Origin: Micropruina glycogenica
Lineage (GTDB): Bacteria > Actinomycetota > Actinomycetes > Propionibacteriales > Propionibacteriaceae
Direction: 5' to 3' (one strand)
NCBI RefSeq assembly: GCF_039524395.1
Contig: NZ_BAAAGO010000007.1
Length of the DNA stretch: 64,000 nt
In this document: in pieces, positions 53,381 through 62,119 of the stretch
Position numbering within the stretch: position 1 is the first letter of the stretch
Layout of the letters: each line of letters begins with the position of its first letter
Translations under genes and position numbers: made by a program
The notes under the pieces: generated by a model
Databases searched by the model: none
The model's input: the letters and a program-made list of their open reading frames with translations, nothing else
What the model was told of the DNA's origin: nothing

Positions 53381-54718
53381 TCAGTCGCCGGTGACCTCGG
53401 CGAACGCTTCGGCGATCACGTCCAGGCCCTCGTGCAAGAGGTCGTCGCTGATGCTGAGTGGCGGCAGAAAGCGGAACACGTTGCCGAACGACCCGGCGGT
53501 CAGCACCACCAGTCCGCGGGCGTGACACGCTCGGGCGACCGCGCCGGTCAGCGCGGGGTCCGGTTCTTTGGTGCCGGGTCGCACCAGTTCGACCGCCATC
53601 ATGGCACCACGACCGCGAAGGTCGCCGATGGCCGGGTAGCGCTGGGCCAGCTCGCCCAAGCGGTCGCGGAAGATCCGCTCGATCTGCCGCGCGCGCCCCG
53701 GCAGGTCGTTGGTCTGCATCTCTTCGATGGCGCCCAGCGCGGCCGCGCAGGCCACCGGATTGCCGCCGTAGGTGCCGCCGAGGCCGCCGGGGTGCACGGC
53801 GTCCATCAGTTCGGCGCGGCCGGTGACTGCGGCCAGCGGCAACCCGCCGGCGATGCCCTTGGCAGTGGTGATCAGGTCGGGCACTACGCCTTCGTGGTCG
53901 CAGGCGAACCAGTCACCGGTGCGGCAGAAGCCGCTTTGAATCTCGTCGGCGATGAACACAGCGCCGTTGTCGCGGCACCACTGCGCAAGCCGTGGCAGAA
54001 AGCCGTCCGGTGGCACGATGAAGCCACCCTCGCCCTGAATCGGTTCGATGATCACCGCCGCCACCTGGTTCTCGCCCACCTGCACGTGCACCAGCGATTC
54101 GAACTGAGCGAACGCCTCGTCCGTGACGTGCTCGGCATCGCCAGGCCAGCGGTAGGGGTAGGCCATCGGCACGCGGTAGATGTCGGACGCGAAGGGCCCG
54201 AACCCATGCTTGTAGGGCATGTCTTTGGCGGTGAGCGCCATGGTCAGGTTGGTGCGGCCGTGGTAGGCGTGGTCGAAGCACACCACGGCGGTGCGTCCGG
54301 TGGCCACGCGCGCGATCTTGATGGCGTTCTCGACCGCCTCGGCGCCCGAGTTGAACAGGGCCGACTTCTTGGCGTGATCGCCCGGGGTGAGTTCGGCGAG
54401 CTTTTCGGCCACCTCGACGTAGCCCTCGTAGGGGGTGACCATGAAGCAGGTGTGGGTGAACTTCTGCACTGCCTCGTGCGCGCGTCGCACGACAGCCGGC
54501 GCAGCGTTGCCGACCGTTGTCACGGCGATGCCCGAGCCGAAGTCGATCAAGTGGTTGCCGTCGGCGTCGACCAGAATGCCGCCGCCGGCTTCGACGATGT
54601 AGGCCGGCAGGGTGGTCGCGACGCCGTGGGCGACGCTGGCCTGCTTACGGCTCGCCAACTCGAGTGAACGCGGCCCCGGTACGGCGGTGACCAGGCGGCG
54701 ACGCTGCTCAATGGGCAT
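53381..54718 (-). CDS. gabT: 4-aminobutyrate aminotransferase
   Basis: 445 aa. ATG 54718 follows GAGGAG. Class III aminotransferase: NSGAEAVENAIKIAR, IIEPIQGEGGF, FIADEIQSGFCRTG and the PLP Lys287 in TTAKGIAGGLPLAA. It converts GABA and 2-oxoglutarate to succinate semialdehyde and glutamate. With the aldehyde dehydrogenase at 56013 and the LysR gene it makes a putrescine/GABA locus. Confidence 0.93.
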   Translation of the reverse strand: MPIEQRRRLVTAVPGPRSLELASRKQASVAHGVATTLPAYIVEAGGGILVDADGNHLIDFGSGIAVTTVGNAAPAVVRRAHEAVQKFTHTCFMVTPYEGYVEVAEKLAELTPGDHAKKSALFNSGAEAVENAIKIARVATGRTAVVCFDHAYHGRTNLTMALTAKDMPYKHGFGPFASDIYRVPMAYPYRWPGDAEHVTDEAFAQFESLVHVQVGENQVAAVIIEPIQGEGGFIVPPDGFLPRLAQWCRDNGAVFIADEIQSGFCRTGDWFACDHEGVVPDLITTAKGIAGGLPLAAVTGRAELMDAVHPGGLGGTYGGNPVACAAALGAIEEMQTNDLPGRARQIERIFRDRLGELAQRYPAIGDLRGRGAMMAVELVRPGTKEPDPALTGAVARACHARGLVVLTAGSFGNVFRFLPPLSISDDLLHEGLDVIAEAFAEVTGD

Positions 54719-54842
54719 GACGAACTCCTCGCGGTTGAGCGGATGGTTCAATCGTGCTGCCGCCGCTGCCATGCTGTCGAATACTCGTCAGCTAACCAAA
54801 TCATGCTTGGTGAGCATAGAGTGGGGCGCTCTGAACCGGAAT

Positions 54843-55004
54843 GGGGACGGTTCTTTGATACAGATCGAGAACCGTCCCCTGAGCCAGATCGAGAACCGTC
54901 CCCTGAGCCAGATCGAGAACCGTCCCCTGAGCCAGATCGAGAACCGTCCCCTGAGCCAGAAGTAGAACCGTCCCCTGAGCCAGAAGTAGAACCGTCCCCG
55001 TTCC
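54843..55004. repeat. Family A array between gabT and the LysR gene
   Basis: About seven units: AGAACCGTCCCCTGAGCCAGATCG (24-bp period), the last ones with CAGAAGT instead of CAGATCG. It fills the divergent promoter region of gabT/LysR. Confidence 0.92.
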
Positions 55005-55028
55005 GGCTCAAAGTGAAGGAGGCATCGC

Positions 55029-55910
55029 ATGGAGTTGCGCACGATCGGGTACTTCGTGGCCGTGGCAGACGCCGGCTCGGTCAGCGCTGCGACCCGGCTC
55101 ACCCACATCACTCAGCCGTCCCTCTCGCGGCAACTGCGACAGCTCGAACGTGAACTCGGGCTCGAGCTCTTCACCCGACAGGACGGACGGCTGACGCTCA
55201 CCCCCGCGGGGCGCCAGTTTCTGCCCGTCGCCCGCGATCTGTTGAGCCGAGCGGACGCCACCCGCGCCGCCGCCGCGCGCATTCGTGCCGGCAGCCTGCC
55301 CACCGTCACTGTCGCGGCGCCCGCCGTCACCCTGAACGACATCGTGGCGCCCTTCTTCGCCACTTTCGGCCCCGACGACCCGATGCCCCGAGTGCTGCCC
55401 CTGGACGCATCCGACGAGTACGGCGCGCTCGACCGGGGTGCAGACCTGGTGATCGGCACCCGTCCACCGTCGGGCACCACAGCTCGGACGCCGTTGGCGA
55501 GCTTTCCGGTGAACGCCTACGTGCGGGCTGATCACGAGTGGGCGGGTCGTCGTGAGGTGACGCTGGCCGAGCTGGTCGAGCACGACCTGCTGGTGCCCAC
55601 GCCCGAGAGTCACGCGCGGCGAGCCTTCGACGCAGCGGTGGAAACGGCAGGGCTGCCGGTGCGGCTCACGGAGTTCAGCTCGTCGCAGGTGGCACAGGCC
55701 GTCGCGGCCGCCGGGCGGGGCATCGCCGTGGTGTCGGACGACCCGCGCTACGACCTCGTCCGCCTGCTCGTCACCACCGGTTCGGGCGACGTGCTACGCA
55801 TCGGTCTGCACGCCGCCTGGTCGCCGCATCACCACGGCGCCGCCCACCTGGCAGTGCTCGTTCAGCGGCTGCGCCGCTTCGTTCGCGACCGCTACGACCA
55901 GCCGCGGTAG
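55029..55910 (+). CDS. LysR-family transcriptional regulator
   Basis: 293 aa. GAAGGAGG precedes the ATG. HTH at about 2-60 (FVAVADAGSVSAATRLTHITQPSLSRQLRQLERELG), then a periplasmic-binding-like effector domain. It is divergent from gabT and convergent with the aldehyde dehydrogenase gene, so control of GABA use is a fair inference. Confidence 0.9.
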   Translation: MELRTIGYFVAVADAGSVSAATRLTHITQPSLSRQLRQLERELGLELFTRQDGRLTLTPAGRQFLPVARDLLSRADATRAAAARIRAGSLPTVTVAAPAVTLNDIVAPFFATFGPDDPMPRVLPLDASDEYGALDRGADLVIGTRPPSGTTARTPLASFPVNAYVRADHEWAGRREVTLAELVEHDLLVPTPESHARRAFDAAVETAGLPVRLTEFSSSQVAQAVAAAGRGIAVVSDDPRYDLVRLLVTTGSGDVLRIGLHAAWSPHHHGAAHLAVLVQRLRRFVRDRYDQPR

Positions 55911-56012
55911 GGGACCGATCGCGAGCCGCCGCTCTGGTTGAGGTTGGGGAAACCCCTAGCCGAAGTGGCCAAAGGAGGTCTCGACAAGATCGAACGGCGA
56001 CGATCGGCGGCC

Positions 56013-57458
56013 TCAGCCCTCGAAGCCGTGGTAGTGCATCACGTGCTTGATGCGCGTGTAGTCCTCCAGGCTGTACAGGCTCAGGTCCTTGCCGTAGCCC
56101 GAATGCTTGAACCCGCCGTGCGGCATCTCGGCGACCAGCGGAATGTGGGTGTTCACCCACACGCAGCCGAAGTCGAGCCGCATCGACAGCCGCGCGGCGG
56201 TACCCACGTTGGTCGTCCACACCGACGACGCCAGCCCGTACTCGGTGTCGTTGGCCATCGCCACGGCTTCGTTCTCGTCGCCGAACTTCTGCACGGTGAT
56301 CACCGGGCCGAACACCTCGGTGCGAATCAGCTCGTCACTTTGCTGCAGGTCGGCCACCACGGTGGGCTCGTAGAAGAACCCGTCGCCGGCCACCTGACGC
56401 CCACCGGTCACCACGTTGGCGTGGCTGGGTGCGCGCTCGACCAGCCCCGAAATGTGCGCCAGTTGGCGGGGGTTGTTGATCGGGCCGTAGAGAATGTCTT
56501 CGTCGTCGGGGTTCCAGCCGGTGCGGGTCGCGGCCGCCGCCTTGGCCAGTTCGGCCACGAACTCGTCGTAGACGCCCGCCTGGCACAGCACCCGGGTGGC
56601 CGCTGTGCAGTCCTGCCCGGCGTTGAACAGCCCCGCCACCGAGATGCCCTCGATCGCCGCGGCCAGGTCGACGTCGTCGAACACCACCACGGGGGCCTTG
56701 CCGCCGAGTTCGAGGTGCGCGACCTTGAGGTCGGCGGCCGCGGCCGTGGCCACTGCCATGCCGGCCCGCGTCGAACCGGTGATCGACACCATGCGCGGAA
56801 TGGGGTGCGCCGTCAGCGCCGCGCCGGTCTCGCGGTCGCCGCACACCAGGTTGACCACGCCCGCGGGCAGAATGTCCTGCAGCTTCTCGGCCAGCCACAC
56901 CGAGCTCGCCGGGGTGGTGTCGGACGGCTTCAGCACCACCGTGTTGCCCGCCGCCAAGGCCGGGGCGAGTTTCCAGATCGCCATCATCATCGGGTAGTTC
57001 CACGGCGTCACCTGGCCCACCGGTCCGATCGGCTCGCGCCTGATCGATGAGGTGAAGCCCTTCATGTACTCGCCCTGGGCCCGTCCGTCGAGCACCCGGG
57101 CCGCACCGGCGAAGAACCGCACCTGATCGACCATCGGGCCGATCTCTTCTGACGCGGTCAGGTTGCGGGGCTTGCCGGTGTTCTCGATCTCGATGTCGAC
57201 CAGTTCATCGGCGTTGCCCTCGATCACGTCGGCGAGGGCGAGCAAGGCCGCCTGTCGTTCGCTCGGCGTGCTCCAGCGCCACGACTCGAAAGCATCGGCC
57301 GCGGCGGTGAAGGCCGCGTCGACGTCGGCCTCACCCGACTTGGGGGACGTCGCGTACACCTGCCCGGTGCTCGGGTTCACGATGTCGAGGGTCTCGCCCG
57401 AAGCCGACGGACGTGCCTGCCCGTCGATGATGTTGTGCAGAACCTTGAGGTCGGTCAC
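56013..57458 (-). CDS. Gamma-aminobutyraldehyde dehydrogenase
   Basis: 481 aa from GTG 57458 (GAGAGGA 7 nt upstream). Aldehyde dehydrogenase motifs: TPWNYP with Asn154, Glu250 in LELGGKAP, Cys284 in FNAGQDCTAAT. The sequence is closest in style to PatD/betaine aldehyde-type enzymes. With gabT nearby it likely oxidises 4-aminobutanal to GABA; other aldehydes are possible. Confidence 0.88.
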   Translation of the reverse strand: MTDLKVLHNIIDGQARPSASGETLDIVNPSTGQVYATSPKSGEADVDAAFTAAADAFESWRWSTPSERQAALLALADVIEGNADELVDIEIENTGKPRNLTASEEIGPMVDQVRFFAGAARVLDGRAQGEYMKGFTSSIRREPIGPVGQVTPWNYPMMMAIWKLAPALAAGNTVVLKPSDTTPASSVWLAEKLQDILPAGVVNLVCGDRETGAALTAHPIPRMVSITGSTRAGMAVATAAAADLKVAHLELGGKAPVVVFDDVDLAAAIEGISVAGLFNAGQDCTAATRVLCQAGVYDEFVAELAKAAAATRTGWNPDDEDILYGPINNPRQLAHISGLVERAPSHANVVTGGRQVAGDGFFYEPTVVADLQQSDELIRTEVFGPVITVQKFGDENEAVAMANDTEYGLASSVWTTNVGTAARLSMRLDFGCVWVNTHIPLVAEMPHGGFKHSGYGKDLSLYSLEDYTRIKHVMHYHGFEG

Positions 57459-57625
57459 CGGATTCCTCTCGACGGTGGGTGAATGCGGCCGGCCCGCGCG
57501 GACGTGGCCGGGCACCGTTCAGACACAAGGCTGGCCCGGCCGCTTCATGCGGTCAAAGACCTTCATAGCATGCCGATCATGCTCGACAGGCATTGTTGTC
57601 GGGGCACCCCTGCGGCATCAAGTCG

Positions 57626-57697
57626 ACGTGGCTGCCTTTGTGACACCCAACTGCCTGCACGCAGGCAGCAACGTGCTCCAAAGGCAGTGACGTTGGC
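57626..57697. repeat. Family B palindrome
   Basis: CGTGGCTGCCTTTGTGACAC, ACTGCCTGCACGCAGGCAG and CTCCAAAGGCAGTGACGTTG. Same design as at 23412 and 31726; the outer arms are more diverged. Confidence 0.75.
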
Positions 57698-57737
57698 TGA
57701 TCGGACGCTGCGGGGCCGCCCAGCGTGCGGACGCGAA

Positions 57738-57770
57738 GACGGGGCCGGGCTCACTGAGCCCGGCCCCGTC
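57738..57770 (-). terminator. Terminator of the small antitoxin-like gene
   Basis: GACGGGGCCGGGCTCA (57738-57753) and TGAGCCCGGCCCCGTC (57755-57770) form a perfect 16-bp stem 34 bp after the stop of the minus-strand gene. Confidence 0.85.
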
Positions 57771-57803
57771 GATAGATAGCTGATTCGTTCGACGATCAAT
57801 CGA

Positions 57804-57998
57804 TCAGCTCTTCAGAGCCTCCTGGTCGCCCGCGAAGGCGTTGAGTTGATCCTTCAGGAAGTCCTGTACCTGATCGACCTGGCCCGCGTACTTTCCGTCC
57901 GTCTTCGAGTCGATGAAGTCACCACCTTTGTCGATGGCGCCCTCGATCTGATCGTCATGGCCGGAAACCGCGCCCTTGATCTGGTCGACGAAGTCCAT
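57804..57998 (-). CDS. Small antitoxin-like protein (MT0933/Rv0909 type)
   Basis: 64 aa. AAAGGGGG precedes the ATG. Charged, mostly helical: MDFVDQIKGAVSGHDDQIEG, then DFLKDQLNAF. This fits the MT0933-like antitoxin family, many members of which are solitary. No toxin gene is next to it. Confidence 0.82.
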   Translation of the reverse strand: MDFVDQIKGAVSGHDDQIEGAIDKGGDFIDSKTDGKYAGQVDQVQDFLKDQLNAFAGDQEALKS

Positions 57999-58105
57999 TT
58001 GGCCCCCTTTCTCTCCAACGTCCGGTTCACGCCCGGTTCGTTCACATTCTTACTCCCTTCGCGCCCGCTAGCCAAGGGTCTGCGGTCGTGCGGCACAATG
58101 AGCGG

Positions 58106-59023
58106 GTGTCGACCCCCCTGCTCGTGCTCAACGGGCCCACGGCCAGCGGCAAAAGCACCTTGGCGGTTCGGTTGGCGCAGGAACTGACGGCAGCGGGTCG
58201 TCCGGCTGAAATCGTCAACGCCGACTCGATGCTGGTGTACCGGGGCATGAACATCGGTACCGCGAAACCCACCATGGCCGAGCGCGGCGGTGTGGTGCAC
58301 CACCTGATCGACGTTCTCGAGGTCGACCAGGTAGCCAGCGTCGCGACCTTTCAGCAGTTGGCCAGGGCCGCCATCGCCGACTGCCGGCATCGTGGCGTGA
58401 TTCCGCTGCTGGTCGGTGGCTCGGCACTGTACGTGCACGCGATCGTCGACGACTTCGAGTTCCCCGGCACCGACCCTGCCGTGCGCGCCCGACTCGAAGC
58501 CGAACTGGACGCCTTGGGCGCCGAGCAGCTCTATCGGCGGCTCGTCGAGCGAGCCCCTGAGGCCGCGGCCGACATACTGCCGGGCAACGCACGGCGCATC
58601 GTCCGGGCGCTGGAGGTGCTCGAACTCACCGGGTCGTGGCGGGCGCGGCTGCCCGAGTGGAACTACGCGATCGCCGACGTTCAGCAGTGGGGGCTCGAAC
58701 TGCCGCGCGAACAACTCGACCAGCGCATCGAGGCTCGGGTTCAGCGCATGTGGGCCGACGGCCTGGTCGCCGAGGTGCGAGGGTTGGCCGAACGTGGCCT
58801 GCGCCAGGGACGGACGGCCTCACGCGCCCTGGGTTACCGCCAGGTGCTCGCGCTGCTCGACGGCGAACTCACCGAAGCCGAAGCCATCGAGCAGACCATC
58901 AGCGGCACCCGGAGATTCGCCCGCAAGCAACTCGGCTGGTTTCGCCGCGACCCACGCATTCGCTGGCTGCCCGCCACCGAACCCGGGCTCGCCGAACACC
59001 TGGCCATGACCCTGCCGGTTTGA
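58106..59023 (+). CDS. miaA: tRNA dimethylallyltransferase
   Basis: 305 aa from GTG 58106; GTG 58088 is an alternative. P-loop GPTASGKST (about 9-17), NADSMLVYRGMNIGTAKP, and HHLIDVLEV. It prenylates A37 of tRNAs reading U-codons, the substrate of MiaB. CACAAT sits 6 nt before the start; no Shine-Dalgarno. Confidence 0.96.
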   Translation: MSTPLLVLNGPTASGKSTLAVRLAQELTAAGRPAEIVNADSMLVYRGMNIGTAKPTMAERGGVVHHLIDVLEVDQVASVATFQQLARAAIADCRHRGVIPLLVGGSALYVHAIVDDFEFPGTDPAVRARLEAELDALGAEQLYRRLVERAPEAAADILPGNARRIVRALEVLELTGSWRARLPEWNYAIADVQQWGLELPREQLDQRIEARVQRMWADGLVAEVRGLAERGLRQGRTASRALGYRQVLALLDGELTEAEAIEQTISGTRRFARKQLGWFRRDPRIRWLPATEPGLAEHLAMTLPV

Positions 59024-59055
59024 CCGGCGCCGCCGCCGTGGGATGCAATTCGGCA

Positions 59056-59865
59056 ATGCTCGCCTTTGCCAAGGGTCACGGCACGCTGAACGACTTCGTC
59101 TGCTTCAGCGACCCCGACGGACGGCTCGAGCTGACCGATGAGCAGTTGCGCTTTCTGTGCGACCGGCGGGCCGGCATCGGCGGTGACGGTACGCTGCGGG
59201 CCGTCCGGGCAGCGCACGTGCCCGGGTATCAGCAGCACGGCGACCTGTGGTTCATGGACTACCGCAACGCCGACGCCTCGATCGCCGAGATGTGCGGCAA
59301 CGGGCTACGGGTGTTTCTGGCCTACCTGCTCGACCAAGGCCTGATCGACGCGAGGCCCATCGACATCGTCACCCGGGCCGGGGTGCTGCATGGCGAGTTT
59401 CTGCCCGATGGCCGGATTCGGGTGACCATGGGGGTGCCGACCATCGCTGCCGAGCACGTGCCGGTCACCGCCGGCGGGCGTGAGTTCTCGGCGGCCGTGG
59501 TCGACGTCGGCAACCCGCACGCAGCGGTCGTGCTGGCCCCGGGCGAGCTCGCCGGCATCGATCTCGAACGCGAGCCGGGCTACCCGTCCGACACCTACCC
59601 GAACCGGGCCAACGTCGAGTTCATCGAGTTCGTCGGCCCCCAGCACGTGCGCATGCGGGTGTGGGAACGCGGCGTGGGTGAGACCTTCTCGTGCGGCACC
59701 GGCACGGTGGCCGCCGCGGTGGCGGCGGCCGCCTCGGTGGGTGAACGGACGGGCACGTGGCGGGTCGACCCGCCCGGCGGCACCCTGCAGGTCGACCTCA
59801 CGCCCGAACAGGCCTACCTCACCGGCCCCGCCGTCATCGTGGCGCATGGCAAGGTGGCGGTGTGA
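59056..59865 (+). CDS. dapF: Diaminopimelate epimerase
   Basis: 269 aa from ATG 59056. The two catalytic Cys are in EMCGNGLR and FSCGTGT. It makes meso-diaminopimelate for lysine and the cell wall. hflX overlaps its stop (GTGA). Confidence 0.96.
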   Translation: MLAFAKGHGTLNDFVCFSDPDGRLELTDEQLRFLCDRRAGIGGDGTLRAVRAAHVPGYQQHGDLWFMDYRNADASIAEMCGNGLRVFLAYLLDQGLIDARPIDIVTRAGVLHGEFLPDGRIRVTMGVPTIAAEHVPVTAGGREFSAAVVDVGNPHAAVVLAPGELAGIDLEREPGYPSDTYPNRANVEFIEFVGPQHVRMRVWERGVGETFSCGTGTVAAAVAAAASVGERTGTWRVDPPGGTLQVDLTPEQAYLTGPAVIVAHGKVAV

Positions 59866-61280
59866 CCGATCTGAGCTACGACGACGCCGACGACCCCGAG
59901 GTCGTCGACTACGACGGCGACCAACTCGACCTGGCCGAGCGGCTCTCGCTGCGCCGGGTGGCCGGCATGTCGACCCAGTTGGCCGACATCACCGAGGTCG
60001 AGTACCGCGACCTGCAACTCGAGCGCGTGGTGCTGGTCAGCGTGTGGACGCAGGGCACCCAGGCCGACGTCGACAACGCCTTGGCCGAACTCAAGCTGTT
60101 GGCCGAAACGGCCGGCTCAGACGTGCTCGAGGCATTGGTGCAGCGTCGCAGCCACCCAGACCCGGCCACCTTCATCGGCCGCGGCAAGGTCGACGAGCTG
60201 CGCGAGGTGGTGATGGCCACCGGCGCCGACACGGTGATCTGCGACGGCGAACTCGAACCCGCGCAACTGCGCAACCTCGAAGACCGGGTGCGGGTCAAGG
60301 TGATCGATCGCACCGCGCTGATTCTCGACATCTTCGCCCAACACGCCAAGAGCGCCGAGGGCAAGGCGCAGGTCGAACTGGCCCAGTTGCAGTACCTGCG
60401 GCAGCGGCTGCGGGGTTGGGGTGGCAACCTGTCGCGGCAGGCCGGTGGACGAGCGGCGGGCGGCGCCGGCATCGGTGGTCGCGGCCCTGGTGAAACCAAG
60501 ATCGAAACCGATCGCCGTCGCATTCGCATTCGCATTCAGATGCTGCGTAAGCGGCTGCGTGAGATGGACGAGGTCCGCGCCACCAAGCGTCAGGAGCGGC
60601 AACGCAACGACGTGCCGTCCGTGGCCATCGTGGGGTACACCAACGCCGGCAAGTCGTCACTGCTCAACCGGCTGACCGGCGCCGGCGTGCTGGTCGAGGA
60701 CGCCCTGTTCGCCACCCTCGACCCCACCACCCGGCGTTCGGAGAGCTCCGACGGGCGCATCTACACCCTCACCGACACGGTCGGCTTCGTGCGCCACCTG
60801 CCCCACGACCTGGTCGAGGCGTTTCGCTCGACACTGGAAGAATCGGTGCTGGCCGACCTGTTGCTGCACGTGGTCGACGGCTCCGACCCCGACCCCGAGG
60901 GCCAGATTCGCGCCGTGCGCACCGTGCTGGGCGAGATCGGCGCCTCAGACGTCGCCGAACAGCTGGTGATCAACAAGATCGACCGCGCCGACGCCGCCGC
61001 GCTGACCGCGCTGCGCAGCCAGTACCCCGATGCGGTCTTCGTGTCGGCGCGCACCGGCGCCGGCCTGCCCGAACTCAAGGAGCGGGTCGAGCAGCGGTTG
61101 CCCCGGCCGCCGGTCGCGGTGCGGGCGCTGGTGCCCTACGACCGCGGCGACCTGGTGAACAAGATCCACCAGTTCGGCGAGTTCGTGTCACAGGAGCACA
61201 CCCCCGACGGCACCCTGCTCGACGTGCGCGTCAACCCCGACCTGGCCGCCGAACTGGCCGCGTTTGTGGTCGCTGACTAG
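59862..61280 (+). CDS. hflX: GTPase HflX
   Basis: 472 aa from GTG 59862. The N-terminal HflX domain (DNALAELKLLAETAGSDVLEALVQRR, FIGRGKVDEL), a Gly-rich linker (GGRAAGGAGIGGRGPGETKIETDRR), then the G domain GYTNAGKSSLLNRLTG with DTVGFVRHLP and NKID. A ribosome-splitting GTPase under stress. Confidence 0.96.
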   Translation: MTDLSYDDADDPEVVDYDGDQLDLAERLSLRRVAGMSTQLADITEVEYRDLQLERVVLVSVWTQGTQADVDNALAELKLLAETAGSDVLEALVQRRSHPDPATFIGRGKVDELREVVMATGADTVICDGELEPAQLRNLEDRVRVKVIDRTALILDIFAQHAKSAEGKAQVELAQLQYLRQRLRGWGGNLSRQAGGRAAGGAGIGGRGPGETKIETDRRRIRIRIQMLRKRLREMDEVRATKRQERQRNDVPSVAIVGYTNAGKSSLLNRLTGAGVLVEDALFATLDPTTRRSESSDGRIYTLTDTVGFVRHLPHDLVEAFRSTLEESVLADLLLHVVDGSDPDPEGQIRAVRTVLGEIGASDVAEQLVINKIDRADAAALTALRSQYPDAVFVSARTGAGLPELKERVEQRLPRPPVAVRALVPYDRGDLVNKIHQFGEFVSQEHTPDGTLLDVRVNPDLAAELAAFVVAD

Positions 61281-61429
61281 CTGATTCGTTCTCAGCGCGA
61301 GCGCCCGGGTGAACCGTTCGCTCGACCGGTGCGCTGTGGGTTCGGGTTCTACCGCCTGTGCTCACCCCCGCTGGGTTGGTCTGCGGGCCCGCTTCTGTAT
61401 GCTTCCCCCAGTCGTCGCGAAACATCCTG

Positions 61430-61925
61430 CTGATGAACATGGGCTTCTTCGGAATCCAGTTCAGCTTCGGCATCACTCAGACCGCGATGAGCCGGCTGTT
61501 CAGCGCCATGGGCGCCACGGCCCACGACCTGCCGATTCTCACCGATCATGGGCTGAATGATCAGACCCGTCATCGGGCCGGCCAGGGGCGTCGCGATGGC
61601 TCGCACCAACGAGCTGACCCCGCCGGCTTGGGAGCTCGAAGAGATCGCCAACAGCAAGGGCGGCCCGGGTGTGGTGTTCCGTGACCTCGGTGACGCCGTC
61701 AAGACCATGCCCGCCGCCATGCACAAGCTGGGCTTCGTCTTCGGCTTCCAGTGGTACGCGATGTTCATCTACTGGCAGTTCGTGTCGCTGAGCGTGGGCG
61801 AGTCGGTGTTCGGCGTCACCCCCGACCAGAAGGAAGCCTTTCAGCAGGCCGCCGGCTGGTCGGGCCTGATGAACGCCAGCTACAACGCGGTCACCATGAT
61901 CGCGGCGTGGGCGCTCGCGACGGGG
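61430..61925 (+). pseudogene. Decayed MFS (SLC45/sugar-type) transporter with micro-inversion
   Basis: Plus-strand N-terminal segment NMGFFGIQFSFGITQTAM, then LPIL, ends near 61540. The expected next motif, LAGPMTGLIIQPMIG, is present but on the minus strand (61541-61592). Plus-strand coding resumes at about 61596 with a later part (ARTNELTPPAWELEEIA, GFVFGFQWYAMFIYWQF, GLMNASYNAVTMIAAWALA) and stops abruptly at about 61922. So there is one inversion, at least one internal deletion and a missing C-terminus. Confidence 0.85.
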
Positions 61926-62014
61926 GCAACCTCGGTGTGGTCGCCGACCAGGTGTTGAAGTCGGCCACGTGCGACGTGATCGTGGTTCGCACCGACGAAA
62001 CCGCAGGAGTCTGA
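61923..62014 (+). pseudogene. C-terminal fragment of a universal stress protein (UspA)
   Basis: In a new frame directly after the MFS debris: GNLGVVADQVLKSATCDVIVV, then a stop after TDETAGV. This is how UspA domains end (VADxVLxxAxCPVLVV). Only the last 30 residues remain. Confidence 0.65.
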
Positions 62015-62054
62015 GCGGGGCGGAACGCCACTACCGCACCGGGGCCCGCGTGAA

Positions 62055-62087
62055 CCGTGGCCGGTCGGCTCGCCCGGCCGGCCACGG
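62055..62087 (+). terminator. Terminator before dinG
   Basis: CCGTGGCCGG (62055-62064) and CCGGCCACGG (62078-62087) with a 13-nt loop, followed by TCTTTG. Confidence 0.75.
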
Positions 62088-62119
62088 TCTTTGTCTGCGT
62101 TGACCGGTAGGTTGAACCG

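Noticed and set aside
57804..57998. Toxin-antitoxin module
   Set aside because: The small antitoxin-like gene has no toxin gene on either side, only a terminator and miaA.
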